64,000 bases of DNA. It comes from Pseudomonas fluorescens (lineage in GTDB: Bacteria > Pseudomonadota > Gammaproteobacteria > Pseudomonadales > Pseudomonadaceae). The stretch lies in NCBI RefSeq assembly GCF_902498195.1, contig NZ_CABVIY010000009.1, positions 186,001 to 250,000 of the forward strand, in the 5' to 3' direction. The notes beneath the pieces are model-generated. The model had not been told where the DNA came from. It made no database searches and saw only the letters and a program-made list of their open reading frames with translations. The position numbers were made by a program, and so were the translations under genes. Shown here in pieces: positions 1 to 8,223 of the stretch (within the stretch, counting starts at the first letter, position 1; each line of letters begins with the position of its first letter).

Positions 1-505
1 CCTGGGCGAAGTCGCCGGCGGCCGAAAAACGCTGGGACATCTCCTGGAAGAAACTGGTATCCAGATACACCTTCTGGTCCGCCGGGCAGTAGAACGGACC
101 GGTCGCCGAGGTCGCCAGGCCGCAGGCCGAGTTGACGCGATTGCTGAACAGCACCAGGGTCGGGTCCTTATATTGACGGCCCGCCTGCTGGAAAATCTGC
201 CGCCAGGTGTCCTCGGTATCGCCCAGGATCGAACGGACGAATTCGGCCCCTTCGTCATTGGCCGGGGGCGCCTTGCGGGTCTGGTTGGTGGCGGGTGCCG
301 ATTGCTCGCCCATTTGCCCGGTGAGCTGGCCGAGGATCTGCATCGGGTCCTGGCCGGTGATCCAGCCGATCCCGACAATCAGAATAATGGCTGTCAGGCT
401 CAGGCCCTTGCCGCCACCGAAGCGCATCCCGCCGCCTCCGCCGCCGACATCATCGCCACGCGCATCGACCACGTTGTCGCTGCGTCGTCCTTTTTTCCAT
501 AGCAT
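1..505 (-). CDS. Neutral zinc metallopeptidase (YpfJ family), N-terminal part only
   Basis: The gene runs off the left edge of the window, so only about the first 168 residues are seen. The protein starts MLWKKGRRSDNV, has a glycine-rich stretch and one membrane segment (about residues 33-47), then the family motifs GDTEDTW and GPFYCPADQKVYLD. These match the putative neutral zinc metallopeptidase family (PF04228). The HExxH zinc site would lie beyond the edge. The start is the ATG at 505, preceded on the minus strand by a weak purine run. The next gene upstream (654-1505) is a paralogue with the same MLWKK start, so the two are a tandem duplication. Substrate unknown. Confidence 0.85.
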   Translation of the reverse strand, partial: MLWKKGRRSDNVVDARGDDVGGGGGGMRFGGGKGLSLTAIILIVGIGWITGQDPMQILGQLTGQMGEQSAPATNQTRKAPPANDEGAEFVRSILGDTEDTWRQIFQQAGRQYKDPTLVLFSNRVNSACGLATSATGPFYCPADQKVYLDTSFFQEMSQRFSAAGDFAQ

Positions 506-653
506 GTAGGAATCCTCTTGTGTTCTGGGTAAAGCTCCGTGCGATGAGTGTTGCTGCCAAGTGGGGGCGGCGCCAGTCCGGTCGTCAGACAGCCTGGGGC
601 GCCGCGGGTTCTGCGCAGGGTGTGATATCAGCGGTTTCGATGACGGGTGGGTC

Positions 654-1505
654 TTACAAGTCCACGGGGGAGAAGGTGTCGCAAGCCTGCGTGAGGCCTG
701 TGTCAAAACCGGTCTTGAACCAGCTCACGCGCTGCTCGGAGGTGCCGTGGGCGAATGTCTCTGGCCGAACGGGGGCGTTTTGGGCGCGTTGCAGGTTGTC
801 ATCGCCAAACGTGCTGGCGGCATGCAGGGCGGCTTCAAGATCGCCAGGTTCCAGCCACGCCAGGCGCTGCTGTGCATGGTGTGCCCAGACGCCGGCCAGG
901 CAATCGGCCTGCAACTCGCCACGTACCTCCAGGCCGCCATCGCCGGTTACTGGCCTGCTTTCGCGCAATGCTTGTTCGAGTGGCTCGGACATGCCCAGTT
1001 CCAACTGCACGTGATGGCCAATTTCGTGGGCGATGATGTAGGCCCGCGCAAAGTCGGCGGCCACGGAAAACTGCCGCTCCAGTCTCGCGAAGAAGGCGAG
1101 GTCGACATACACCTGCTTGTTGCCCGGGCAATAGAAGGGGCCGCTGGAGGAGCGGGCGAAGCCACAGCCGGTGCTCACGCCGTTATCGAACAGCGTCAGC
1201 GTGGGCGGCGGATAGTGCCGTCCCGATTGCGCAAACAGCTGCGTCCAGGTGTCTTCGGTCTCGCCCAGGACTGACTGGACAAACGTCAGTTGCAGGTCTT
1301 CGGGGGGCTCGATCGAGCGGGTGGCGGCGGTGGGTTCATGAAGGCCAACGGGGGCGGTGTCACTCAGTGTCGCGTAAAGCCCTGCGCCTGCCAGGGCAAG
1401 CGCCGCCAGCCCGGCGCCGAGGGTTGTCCCTGTGAGTGTGCGGGCATCCTTGCCCTGGCGAGTGTCGTTTACGTGGTCGCTGCGTCTGGCTTTTTTCCAT
1501 AGCAT
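654..1505 (-). CDS. Neutral zinc metallopeptidase (YpfJ family), second tandem copy
   Basis: A 283-residue protein with a membrane anchor (about residues 26-46) and a presumably periplasmic catalytic domain. It shares MLWKK, GETEDTW and GPFYCPGNKQVYVD with the truncated neighbour at 1-505. The zinc motif HEIGHH lies at residues 160-165 and a candidate third ligand Glu at about 197 in GELQAD, so it looks catalytically intact. Compared with the neighbour it has lost the glycine-rich N-terminal region. It is probably co-transcribed with that gene, 148 bases downstream. The biological substrate of this family is not established. Confidence 0.9.
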   Translation of the reverse strand: MLWKKARRSDHVNDTRQGKDARTLTGTTLGAGLAALALAGAGLYATLSDTAPVGLHEPTAATRSIEPPEDLQLTFVQSVLGETEDTWTQLFAQSGRHYPPPTLTLFDNGVSTGCGFARSSSGPFYCPGNKQVYVDLAFFARLERQFSVAADFARAYIIAHEIGHHVQLELGMSEPLEQALRESRPVTGDGGLEVRGELQADCLAGVWAHHAQQRLAWLEPGDLEAALHAASTFGDDNLQRAQNAPVRPETFAHGTSEQRVSWFKTGFDTGLTQACDTFSPVDL

Positions 1506-1652
1506 GGTTGCGGTCTCTCATGGATTGATGGCGGATATCGCCGGCTCCATGAATAACCGCGCCGGCCAAAGGCTGCGGGGGAAATGTGTAAGGGTTGGTA
1601 AGGCCATGGACGGTCGGGCGGTGATTGCGCGTCGTCCATGGCCATTGACCAG

Positions 1653-2486
1653 TTACGCGTCGAACGCATCCCACAGTGGCGCGAAGTCCGGGCTCACCTG
1701 GCGTTCGCGCTTGGACAGACCGGCGATCAAGCGACGGTCTTCGTCATCGAGTTGCACCTCAAGCGCCGCAAGATTGGCTTGCTGATTGGCCTTACTGCTG
1801 GCCTTGGGAATCGCCGCCACGTTCGGCTGGTCCAGCAACCACTTGAGCGCGACCTGGGTAGGCAGTACGCCATGTTTGGCGGCGATCTGCCGAATGGCCG
1901 GGATGTCCGACACCTTGTTGCGTGCCAGCGGCGAGTAGGCCGTCAGCGCCAGGTCGTGTCGGCGGGCGTAGTTCAGCAAGGCGTTCTGGCCGAGCAGCAC
2001 GTGGTACTCCACCTGGATCGCCGAGAGCGGTACCCCCATGTCCTCGACGACTTTACGCAACAGCGGCAGCGGAAAGTTCGCCACGCCAATGTTGCGCGCC
2101 AGGCCCTGTTCCTTGAACGACACCAGGGTGTCGAGGGTGCGCGGCAAATCCCAGTCGGTGGCGGGCCAATGGATCATGAACAGGTCGACGTAGTCGCTGT
2201 GCAAGGCCTTGAGGCTGCGGTCCATGGAATGGCGCATGGCGTCGGGCTGCAACTGATCCCACCAGACCTTGGTGGTGACGTGGAGTTGCTCACGGGGTGT
2301 CGGACTATTCGCCAGCGCCTGACCGACTGCGTCCTCGTTGTTGTAGGCCGCCGCCGTATCGATGTGCCGATAGCCCAGCGCCAGGGCCTGTTCCACGGCA
2401 CGGGTGCATTCGTCACCCAGCATCGGCCAGGTGCCGAGGCCGAGTATTGGCATGTTCAATCCCTGTGCATTAACGATGTGCTGCAT
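1653..2486 (-). CDS. Aldo/keto reductase, DkgB-like
   Basis: A 277-residue NADPH-dependent aldo/keto reductase. Visible motifs are LGLGTWPM at the start of the barrel, the catalytic-Asp/Tyr region GYRHIDTAAAYNNE, the Lys in VTTKVW, and IHWP. It is closest in feel to 2,5-diketo-D-gluconate reductase B, but the substrate cannot be read from sequence. The ATG at 2486 is chosen over an upstream one at 2522 because AGGAG lies seven bases before it. Its start overlaps the 3' end of the FAD-dehydrogenase gene by 17 bases, which indicates an operon and coupled translation, so it probably acts on a product of that enzyme. Confidence 0.85.
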   Translation of the reverse strand: MQHIVNAQGLNMPILGLGTWPMLGDECTRAVEQALALGYRHIDTAAAYNNEDAVGQALANSPTPREQLHVTTKVWWDQLQPDAMRHSMDRSLKALHSDYVDLFMIHWPATDWDLPRTLDTLVSFKEQGLARNIGVANFPLPLLRKVVEDMGVPLSAIQVEYHVLLGQNALLNYARRHDLALTAYSPLARNKVSDIPAIRQIAAKHGVLPTQVALKWLLDQPNVAAIPKASSKANQQANLAALEVQLDDEDRRLIAGLSKRERQVSPDFAPLWDAFDA

Positions 2487-4218
2487 GGTCGATCTCCTGT
2501 TCGTAAGCGGTGATGCCTGCAAGGTGGCGGGCGGCGACGTAGCCGAACGTCAGCGCCGGGCCAAGGTTGATGCCGCCGGCGGGGTAGTGCCCGCCCATGA
2601 TGCTGGCCATGTCGCCGCCCGCCGCGTACAGCCCGGCGATGGGCTGGCCCGAGTCGTCCAGGACCTGGGCATGCGGGTTGACCTTGAGCCCGGCGAAGGT
2701 GCCAAAGCAGCCGGGCTGGACCTTCACGGCATAGAACGGCCCGTGTTCGAGCGGGGCGACGCAAGGGTTGGGCTGCTGCGACGCATCACCCTGTTTGCGG
2801 TTGTAGGGGGTCGAGCCCCGGCCGAACTGCGGGTCTTCGCCGTGGCGGGCGTGACGGTTGTACTCGGCCACGGTGTTGCGCAAACCAAGTGGATCGATGC
2901 CGCAGGCCGACGCCAATGCCTCAAGGGTATTGCCGGTTTTCAGATAGCCGCTGCGGATAAAGGGTGCCAGCGGCACGGGAAACGGCCGCGAGATGCCCAG
3001 GCCGTAACGCCGTTGAAAGCCGTGGGTGCAGATGAGCCAGGAGGCGACCGCGTCACCGGGCGGGGCGGCGGCGACCATGGCCGTCACATAGTCGTAGTAG
3101 CCGTTGGCTTCGTTGACAAAGCGCTGGCCGTTGCTCAGCACGCCGATGATCCCGGGCTTGCCGCGCTCGATGATGTGCGGGAAGTGACCGGTGCTGCCAT
3201 CGCCGTGGGGCACTTCGGAGACGGGCGCCCAGGCGACGGGGGATTGCAGGTCGGTGTCCACCTGGGCGCCGACGCTTTCGCCCAGGCGCAGGCCATCGCC
3301 GGACACGCCGAGTGGCGGCAGGGCCAGGTGTTCATGACCGGTGGGCGTGCGCGGGAACAGTGCCTTGCGCCGTTCGATGTCATTGGCAAAGCCACCGGCC
3401 GCCAGCACCACCGCCTTGCGCGCATTGATCCGCACCGGGCCTTTGGTGGTGTTGACCACCGCGCCGCGCACCTGATTGTTTTCGTGCAGCAGCTCGGTGA
3501 CGGGGGCCGACTCCCAGAGCAACACGCCGAGGTCATCGGCGGATTTTGCCAGGCGTGCCACCAGCGCCACGCCGTTGACCAGTTGCATCGCCCGGCCATG
3601 CACGGCGAGATCAAACAGATGACGGGTAAAACGCCGGGTGACGTGCCAGGCCGCCGACAGCGAACGGGTCAGGTTGAGAAACGCCGTGAGGTCCGCGCCC
3701 GCCATGATCGGCATGCCCATGAAGGACGTTTCCCGCATGGTTTTGCGCAGGCGCTTGAGCAACTTGCCGGTTTTTCGCCCGTCGTACGGCGCGGCGATCA
3801 CCGAGCGCCCACCGGTGCCGGCGCCGGTTGTGTCGCCGTGGATGTCGGCGATCGCGTTGCCGTCGGCGAATTGCAGCGAGGTGTGCTGTTCGAAGAAGGC
3901 GACCATTTGCGGCCCGGCCTCCAGGAACGCATCGATCATCGCCGCTTGGTAATGCTCGCCCAACTCGTGTTTCAGGTAGGTGCGCGGCAGCTCGACGTCT
4001 TCGACGATGCCGGCGCGACGGGCCAGGGGGTTGCACGGCACCCAGGCCCAGCCCCCGGACCAGGCGGTCGCGCCGCCGAACACCGGATCCTTTTCAACCA
4101 CGATGACGTTCAGGCCATGGTACGCCGCCGTCACAGCCGCCGATAAACCGGCCGCACCGGAGCCCACGATCAGCACATCGCAGTCGACGTCGGGAAGAAA
4201 GTGCGGTTGGGCAGGCAT
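2470..4218 (-). CDS. FAD-dependent dehydrogenase, 3-ketosteroid dehydrogenase/fumarate reductase flavoprotein family
   Basis: A 582-residue flavoprotein. The N-terminus carries the dinucleotide-binding motif VIVGSGAAGLSAA (as VLIVGSGAAGLSAA) and EKDPVFGGATAWSGG; the C-terminus has the FAD-closing block AAGGDMASIMGG...PAGGINLGPAL. This architecture is shared by 3-ketosteroid delta-1-dehydrogenases and related succinate/fumarate-type flavoproteins; no steroid genes are nearby, so a steroid substrate is unsupported. The ATG at 4218 is preferred over 4290 because the Rossmann motif then begins at a normal distance and GGAG lies upstream. It is divergent from the IclR gene, and an IclR-type palindrome sits just upstream. 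Confidence 0.85.
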   Translation of the reverse strand: MPAQPHFLPDVDCDVLIVGSGAAGLSAAVTAAYHGLNVIVVEKDPVFGGATAWSGGWAWVPCNPLARRAGIVEDVELPRTYLKHELGEHYQAAMIDAFLEAGPQMVAFFEQHTSLQFADGNAIADIHGDTTGAGTGGRSVIAAPYDGRKTGKLLKRLRKTMRETSFMGMPIMAGADLTAFLNLTRSLSAAWHVTRRFTRHLFDLAVHGRAMQLVNGVALVARLAKSADDLGVLLWESAPVTELLHENNQVRGAVVNTTKGPVRINARKAVVLAAGGFANDIERRKALFPRTPTGHEHLALPPLGVSGDGLRLGESVGAQVDTDLQSPVAWAPVSEVPHGDGSTGHFPHIIERGKPGIIGVLSNGQRFVNEANGYYDYVTAMVAAAPPGDAVASWLICTHGFQRRYGLGISRPFPVPLAPFIRSGYLKTGNTLEALASACGIDPLGLRNTVAEYNRHARHGEDPQFGRGSTPYNRKQGDASQQPNPCVAPLEHGPFYAVKVQPGCFGTFAGLKVNPHAQVLDDSGQPIAGLYAAGGDMASIMGGHYPAGGINLGPALTFGYVAARHLAGITAYEQEIDHAAHR

Positions 4219-4235
4219 GGTTCGGGCTCCAGCGT

Positions 4236-4243
4236 TTATTGTT
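4236..4243 (-). promoter_or_regulatory. Candidate Hfq/Crc binding (CA) motif before the FAD dehydrogenase
   Basis: On the minus strand the leader of the FAD-dehydrogenase mRNA reads AACAATAA, which fits the AAnAANAA catabolite-activity consensus of Pseudomonas Hfq/Crc. It lies between the operator and the ribosome binding site, the usual position for translational repression. Confidence 0.45.
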
Positions 4244-4244
4244 T

Positions 4245-4259
4245 TGGAATTAGGTTCCA
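4245..4259. promoter_or_regulatory. IclR-type operator palindrome
   Basis: The sequence TGGAATTAGGTTCCA is a 5-5-5 inverted repeat (TGGAA/TTCCA), the typical arrangement of IclR-family operators. It lies in the divergent region between the FAD dehydrogenase and the iclR gene. A related site occurs at 5249-5263 on the other side of iclR, which supports both as targets of the local regulator. Confidence 0.55.
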
Positions 4260-4391
4260 GAAAATATAAGAAGCTGATTGAGGCAGGCAAGGACGGTGAG
4301 CGTAAAGCGGGCGGTTATCGGACGTTCAGTTCCAGATTTCGCGATCAGCCGGTTGTCTTCTAGAATCGACAAAATTTGCGTGGAGACGCCC

Positions 4392-5168
4392 ATGGCCGGC
4401 AGTCAGATCGAACGTGTTTTCAGTGTGCTCGAAAGTCTCACCAGCGACCCTCGCGGCCTGCCGATGCAGACCCTGGCCGAGCAACTGGACATTCCCAAGA
4501 GCGCCACTCACCGTCTGCTCGCTGAGCTGATCCGCCTGGGTTATGTGCGGCAGAATCCGGATAACCTGCGTTACCAATTGTCGACCAAACTGGTGGCGAT
4601 GGGGTTCCGTTACCTGTCGAGCAGCGGCGCCGATATCGTGCAGCCGGTGCTCGATCGCCTGGCGCAGGAAACCGGTGAACTGGTGCGCCTGGGGGTGATC
4701 GAGGGTGAGCGGCTGACCTGGATTGCCAAGTCCCAGGGCGCCCGTTCCGGACTGCGCTATGACCCGGACATGGGCCGTGACGCGCCCCTGTTCTACACCG
4801 CGTCCGGGCATGCGTGGCTGGCGTGCATGAGCGATGCCGAGGCCTTGTCACTTGTGGAGCGCCAGGCGGCGGACCGGCCGTTGACGCTGGGGCCGAATGC
4901 ACCGCGTTCCAATATCGAGCTGCTGGAACGGTTACGTCTTGCGCGGGAACAGGGCTATGCCTGTGTCGAGGAAAGTTCGGCGGTGGGGACATCGGCGATT
5001 GCCGCCGTGGTGCGCCATCCGGGGGATGGGCGGGTGATCGGCGTGCTCAGCATTGCCGGACCCAGCGCGCGGATGCCGGGTGCGCGGTTGCATGAATTGG
5101 CGCCGTTGTTGTTGGCGTTTACCGGGGAGTTGTCGGCGGCGAGTGTGGCCTCCGAGTTGTTCACCTGA
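4392..5168 (+). CDS. IclR-family transcriptional regulator
   Basis: A 258-residue regulator. The N-terminal winged helix contains QTLAEQLDIPKSATHRLLAEL, shortened here to the recognition part PKSATHRLL, and the C-terminal effector domain has the family signatures RSGLRYDPDMG, YTASGHAWLA and GVLSIAGPSARM. Start ATG 4392 has GGAGA six bases upstream; an upstream extension to 4278 lacks homology. It sits between two divergent catabolic transcription units, and matching palindromes lie at 4245-4259 and 5249-5263, so it very likely controls both. The effector is unknown. Confidence 0.92.
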   Translation: MAGSQIERVFSVLESLTSDPRGLPMQTLAEQLDIPKSATHRLLAELIRLGYVRQNPDNLRYQLSTKLVAMGFRYLSSSGADIVQPVLDRLAQETGELVRLGVIEGERLTWIAKSQGARSGLRYDPDMGRDAPLFYTASGHAWLACMSDAEALSLVERQAADRPLTLGPNAPRSNIELLERLRLAREQGYACVEESSAVGTSAIAAVVRHPGDGRVIGVLSIAGPSARMPGARLHELAPLLLAFTGELSAASVASELFT

Positions 5169-5248
5169 TCCAGCCCACAGATCACTACTGTGGCAATCGG
5201 AAAATGTGCGTTGTTCGAACACTATTCATATCTGCTTGTGTAAGAATC

Positions 5249-5263
5249 TGGAACTCGGTTCTA
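5249..5263. promoter_or_regulatory. Second IclR-type operator upstream of the oxidoreductase operon
   Basis: TGGAACTCGGTTCTA is a near-palindrome with the same TGGAAnnnGGTTCYA pattern as the site at 4245-4259. It overlaps a plausible promoter (TTGTGT about 18 bases before TCTAAA). A further inverted repeat, GTTGGA...TCCAAC, follows at about 5268-5288. At 5286-5293 the leader contains AACAATAA, a candidate Hfq/Crc motif, directly before the AGAGG ribosome binding site of the next gene. Confidence 0.5.
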
Positions 5264-5311
5264 AATTGTTGGAATTCGCTCCTCCAACAATAACCAAAAG
5301 AGGTCCACTCC

Positions 5312-6367
5312 ATGAGTTCGCCCCTTCGCATCGCCCTGATCGGCGCTGGCAATATGGGTCAACAGCATTACCAACATCTGAAAACCCTTGAGGAAGCCAC
5401 CTTGTGCGCGGTGGCCGATCCCGGACCGCAGTCGGCGGGTCTCGCGGCACAATGGGGTGTAGCGCATTTCGCCGATCACCGTCAGATGCTGGAGCAGGCC
5501 AGGCCCGAGGCGGTGATCGTCGCCAACCCGAACAATTTGCACGTCAGCACCGCGCTCGATTGCCTCGCCGCGGGCGTGCCGGTGTTGCTGGAGAAACCGG
5601 TCGGCGTGCACCTGGATGAAGTCCGCGAGCTGGTGGCCGCTTCGAAAGCCACGGGGGTGCCTGTGCTGGTGGGCCATCACCGTCGTCACAATCCGTTGAT
5701 CGTCCGTGCGCATGAGCTTGTCGGGAGTGGCGCCCTGGGGCGGTTGACCACCGTCACGGCGCTGTGGCAATTGCGCAAACCCGACAGCTATTTCGAGACC
5801 GCGTGGCGCCGCGAGGCCGGTGCGGGCATGTTGCTGACCAACCTGATCCACGACCTCGATCTGCTCCGGCATTTGTGCGGTGAAGTGCGTCAGGTCCAGG
5901 CCGTGACCAGCAACGCGATTCGCGGCTTTGGCAATGAAGATTGCGCGGCGGTGCTGCTGCAATTCGACAACGGCGCGCTGGGAAGCCTGACCGGTTCCGA
6001 TGCGGTGGCCGCGCCCTGGAGCTGGGAGCTGGGTTCGGGGGAGAACCCGGTATATCCGCGCCAGGCCGACCAGCCGTGCTATTTGCTGGCCGGGACCGGC
6101 GGGGCGCTGAGCATTCCGCAACTCCAGCGCTGGCACTACACGCAGGTCGACGGTGGCTGGCACCAACCGCTGGAGAAGACCCGGGAATCCTTCACGGCCG
6201 ATGAGGCGTTGCGTTTGCAGTTGCAGCACTTTGTGCGCGTTGCCCGGAGGCAAGTCGAACCGCTGGTGAGTGCCGCCGATGCTGCCCGCACCCTGGCGCT
6301 GATCGAAGCCATTCGCCAGGCCGCCGAAACCGGGCGCGCTTGCGCACCGTCCTTGATCGAGGGTTGA
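5312..6367 (+). CDS. Gfo/Idh/MocA family NAD(P)-dependent oxidoreductase
   Basis: A 351-residue dehydrogenase. The N-terminal Rossmann fold has ALIGAGNMGQQH, and the family's EKP signature appears as LLEKPVGVHLDE, where the Lys is normally catalytic. The C-terminal half carries the GAGMLLTNLIHDLDLLRHL block with the conserved His-Asp. Members act on sugars, inositols and related polyols; the specific substrate is not evident. AGAGG lies nine bases before ATG. The next gene starts two bases after its stop, so the two are co-transcribed and probably act in sequence. Confidence 0.88.
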   Translation: MSSPLRIALIGAGNMGQQHYQHLKTLEEATLCAVADPGPQSAGLAAQWGVAHFADHRQMLEQARPEAVIVANPNNLHVSTALDCLAAGVPVLLEKPVGVHLDEVRELVAASKATGVPVLVGHHRRHNPLIVRAHELVGSGALGRLTTVTALWQLRKPDSYFETAWRREAGAGMLLTNLIHDLDLLRHLCGEVRQVQAVTSNAIRGFGNEDCAAVLLQFDNGALGSLTGSDAVAAPWSWELGSGENPVYPRQADQPCYLLAGTGGALSIPQLQRWHYTQVDGGWHQPLEKTRESFTADEALRLQLQHFVRVARRQVEPLVSAADAARTLALIEAIRQAAETGRACAPSLIEG

Positions 6368-6369
6368 CC

Positions 6370-7185
6370 ATGAGTGAACGTATCTTTTCCCTGGCCAGCC
6401 TGACGGTCCTGGAGTTGTCGCCGCCCGACATGGTCGAGGTCGCGGCGCGGGCCGGCTACAGCCATGTCGGCCTGCGCCTGGTACCGGCGACACCGGAGGA
6501 GCACCATTTTGCATTGGTGGCCGATGAGGATCTGCGGCGCCGGACCCTGGCGCGCCTGCGCGACACCGGCATCCGTGTACTGGATGTGGAAATCCTGCGA
6601 TTGAAACCGCACACCGTTGTCGCCGATTTCGAGAAGGTGCTGGCGGTCGGCGCCGAATTCGGTGCCAGTGAATTGCTGGTGGCCGGTAACGATGCCGACG
6701 AACAACGAATGACCGAAAACTTTGCAGAACTTTGCGATCTGGCAGCGTCTTATGGGCTGCATCCGCATCTGGAGTTCATGCCCTGGACCGACGCGCCCGA
6801 TCTTGAGCAAGCCGTGCGCATTGTCGAGCGCGCCGGGCGCGAAAACGGTGCGGTGCTGGTGGACGCGTTTCACTTCGACCGTTCGGGCTCGCGGCTGGAA
6901 GACCTGGCCAGGGTGGCGCCTTCACGGTTACGGTATGCACAGTTGTGTGATGTGGCCGGACCCAGGCCCGCGGACATGGCCGAGATCTTGCGTCAGGCCC
7001 GTAACGAGCGACGTTTTCCCGGCGATGGCGACTGCGATTTGTCGGGGTTGCTGGTTTGTTTGCCGGCTAACATTCCCTTGAGCCTGGAGATTCCCACGGT
7101 GCACTTGCTGGAGCAGGGCGTGAGCGGGCTGGATCGGGCGCGAATGGCGCTGGATAAAACCCGGGAATTGTTGGCGCGGCTGTAA
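6370..7185 (+). CDS. Sugar phosphate isomerase/epimerase-like TIM-barrel protein
   Basis: A 271-residue protein of the xylose isomerase-like TIM barrel (AP endonuclease family 2) superfamily. Metal-ligand-like residues occur in HLEFMPW (Glu), LVDAFHFDRS (Asp and His) and a late SLEIPT (Glu). The pattern resembles inosose isomerases and 3-dehydroshikimate dehydratases. Start ATG 6370 follows the upstream stop by two bases. Pairing with a Gfo/Idh/MocA dehydrogenase is classic for oxidation then isomerisation or dehydration of a cyclic or sugar-like acid. The exact reaction is an inference. Confidence 0.82.
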   Translation: MSERIFSLASLTVLELSPPDMVEVAARAGYSHVGLRLVPATPEEHHFALVADEDLRRRTLARLRDTGIRVLDVEILRLKPHTVVADFEKVLAVGAEFGASELLVAGNDADEQRMTENFAELCDLAASYGLHPHLEFMPWTDAPDLEQAVRIVERAGRENGAVLVDAFHFDRSGSRLEDLARVAPSRLRYAQLCDVAGPRPADMAEILRQARNERRFPGDGDCDLSGLLVCLPANIPLSLEIPTVHLLEQGVSGLDRARMALDKTRELLARL

Positions 7186-7207
7186 GCGCTGCTGCGCACC
7201 TGATCGC

Positions 7208-7311
7208 CTGTAGGAGCGAGCTCTGCTCGCGATGGTATCAATGACACCGCGTACCCTCAGACAGCACGCGTAATCGTTGACGACCATCGCGAGCAGAGCT
7301 CGCTCCTACAG
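7208..7311. repeat. REP-type inverted pair (GAGCGAGCTCTGCTCGC class)
   Basis: Two perfect 29-base arms (7208-7236 and 7283-7311) starting CTGTAGGAGCGAGC face each other around a 46-base spacer. This is a REP doublet between the isomerase and the EamA transporter gene; it may form a stable hairpin and affect the mRNA between the two genes. Confidence 0.85.
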
Positions 7312-7338
7312 ATTAAGGCTGTAATTAAAGGAAACCCA

Positions 7339-8217
7339 ATGACTGTCAGCACCCCGCTTTCCGGCGTCAATCAGCCCTTCAAAGGGATCCTGCTGATCGT
7401 TCTCGCAACCTTCCTGTTTTCCAGCCATGACGCGTTATCGAAGTACCTGTCGGGGTTCTATCCGATTGTCATGGTGGTGTGGGCGCGGTATGTGGTTCAC
7501 ACCTTGTTGATGGCCGGGATCTTTCTGCCGCAATCGGGGTTGGGGGTCTTGCGTACCAAGCGCCCGCTGCTTCAGTTGACCCGGGCGCTGTGCCTGCTGG
7601 GCACCAGCCTGTTCTTTACCACCGGCTTGATGTACATCCCGTTGGCCGAAGCGACCTCGGTCAACTTCCTGGCGCCGGTGCTGGTCACCGCGTTATCGGT
7701 GCCGCTGTTGAAGGAGCGGGTGACGCGGGGCCAGTGGCTGGCGGTGATTTTCGGTTTCAGCGGGGTGCTGATCATCGTCCACCCGGGGGGTGATTTGTTC
7801 ACCCCGGCGGTGTTGCTGCCGTTCTGCTCGGCGCTGTTTTTCTGTTTCTATCAGTTGCTCACGCGCAAGCTCAGCGAGATCGACAGCCCGACCACCAGCA
7901 ACTTTTTCGCCGGCCTGTGCAACACCCTGGTGATGAGCGCGCTGGTGCCGTTCTTCTGGCAGGTGCCGAGCCTGGTTCATGGCGCGATGATGTTGGCGCT
8001 GGGGGCTTGCGGCATGACGGCGCACCTGTTCCTGACCCAGGCTTTCCGCCATGCGGCGCCGGCCTTGCTGGCGCCGTTCAGCTATTGCCAGATTGTCTTT
8101 GCCGGCCTGTTGGGCTGGCTGCTGTTTTCCCACACGCCGACCCTGACCACCGTGATCGGCATCGCCGTGATCTGCTGCAGCGGGCTGGCGGCGGCCTGGC
8201 AGCAAAGCCGCCGCTGA
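7339..8217 (+). CDS. DMT-superfamily (EamA) transporter
   Basis: A 292-residue membrane protein with about ten hydrophobic segments arranged as two EamA repeats (for example LLIVLATFLFSSHDALSKY at the start and FSYCQIVFAGLLGWLLF in the second repeat). AAAGGAAA lies six bases before the ATG. It follows the oxidoreductase-isomerase pair on the same strand, separated by a REP doublet, and so may move the substrate or a product of that pathway. EamA direction and substrate cannot be predicted from sequence. Confidence 0.85.
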   Translation: MTVSTPLSGVNQPFKGILLIVLATFLFSSHDALSKYLSGFYPIVMVVWARYVVHTLLMAGIFLPQSGLGVLRTKRPLLQLTRALCLLGTSLFFTTGLMYIPLAEATSVNFLAPVLVTALSVPLLKERVTRGQWLAVIFGFSGVLIIVHPGGDLFTPAVLLPFCSALFFCFYQLLTRKLSEIDSPTTSNFFAGLCNTLVMSALVPFFWQVPSLVHGAMMLALGACGMTAHLFLTQAFRHAAPALLAPFSYCQIVFAGLLGWLLFSHTPTLTTVIGIAVICCSGLAAAWQQSRR

Positions 8218-8223
8218 GGCCGC

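Noticed and set aside
2470..4218. Steroid degradation function for the FAD dehydrogenase
   Set aside because: Only family-level similarity; no other steroid catabolic genes are nearby.
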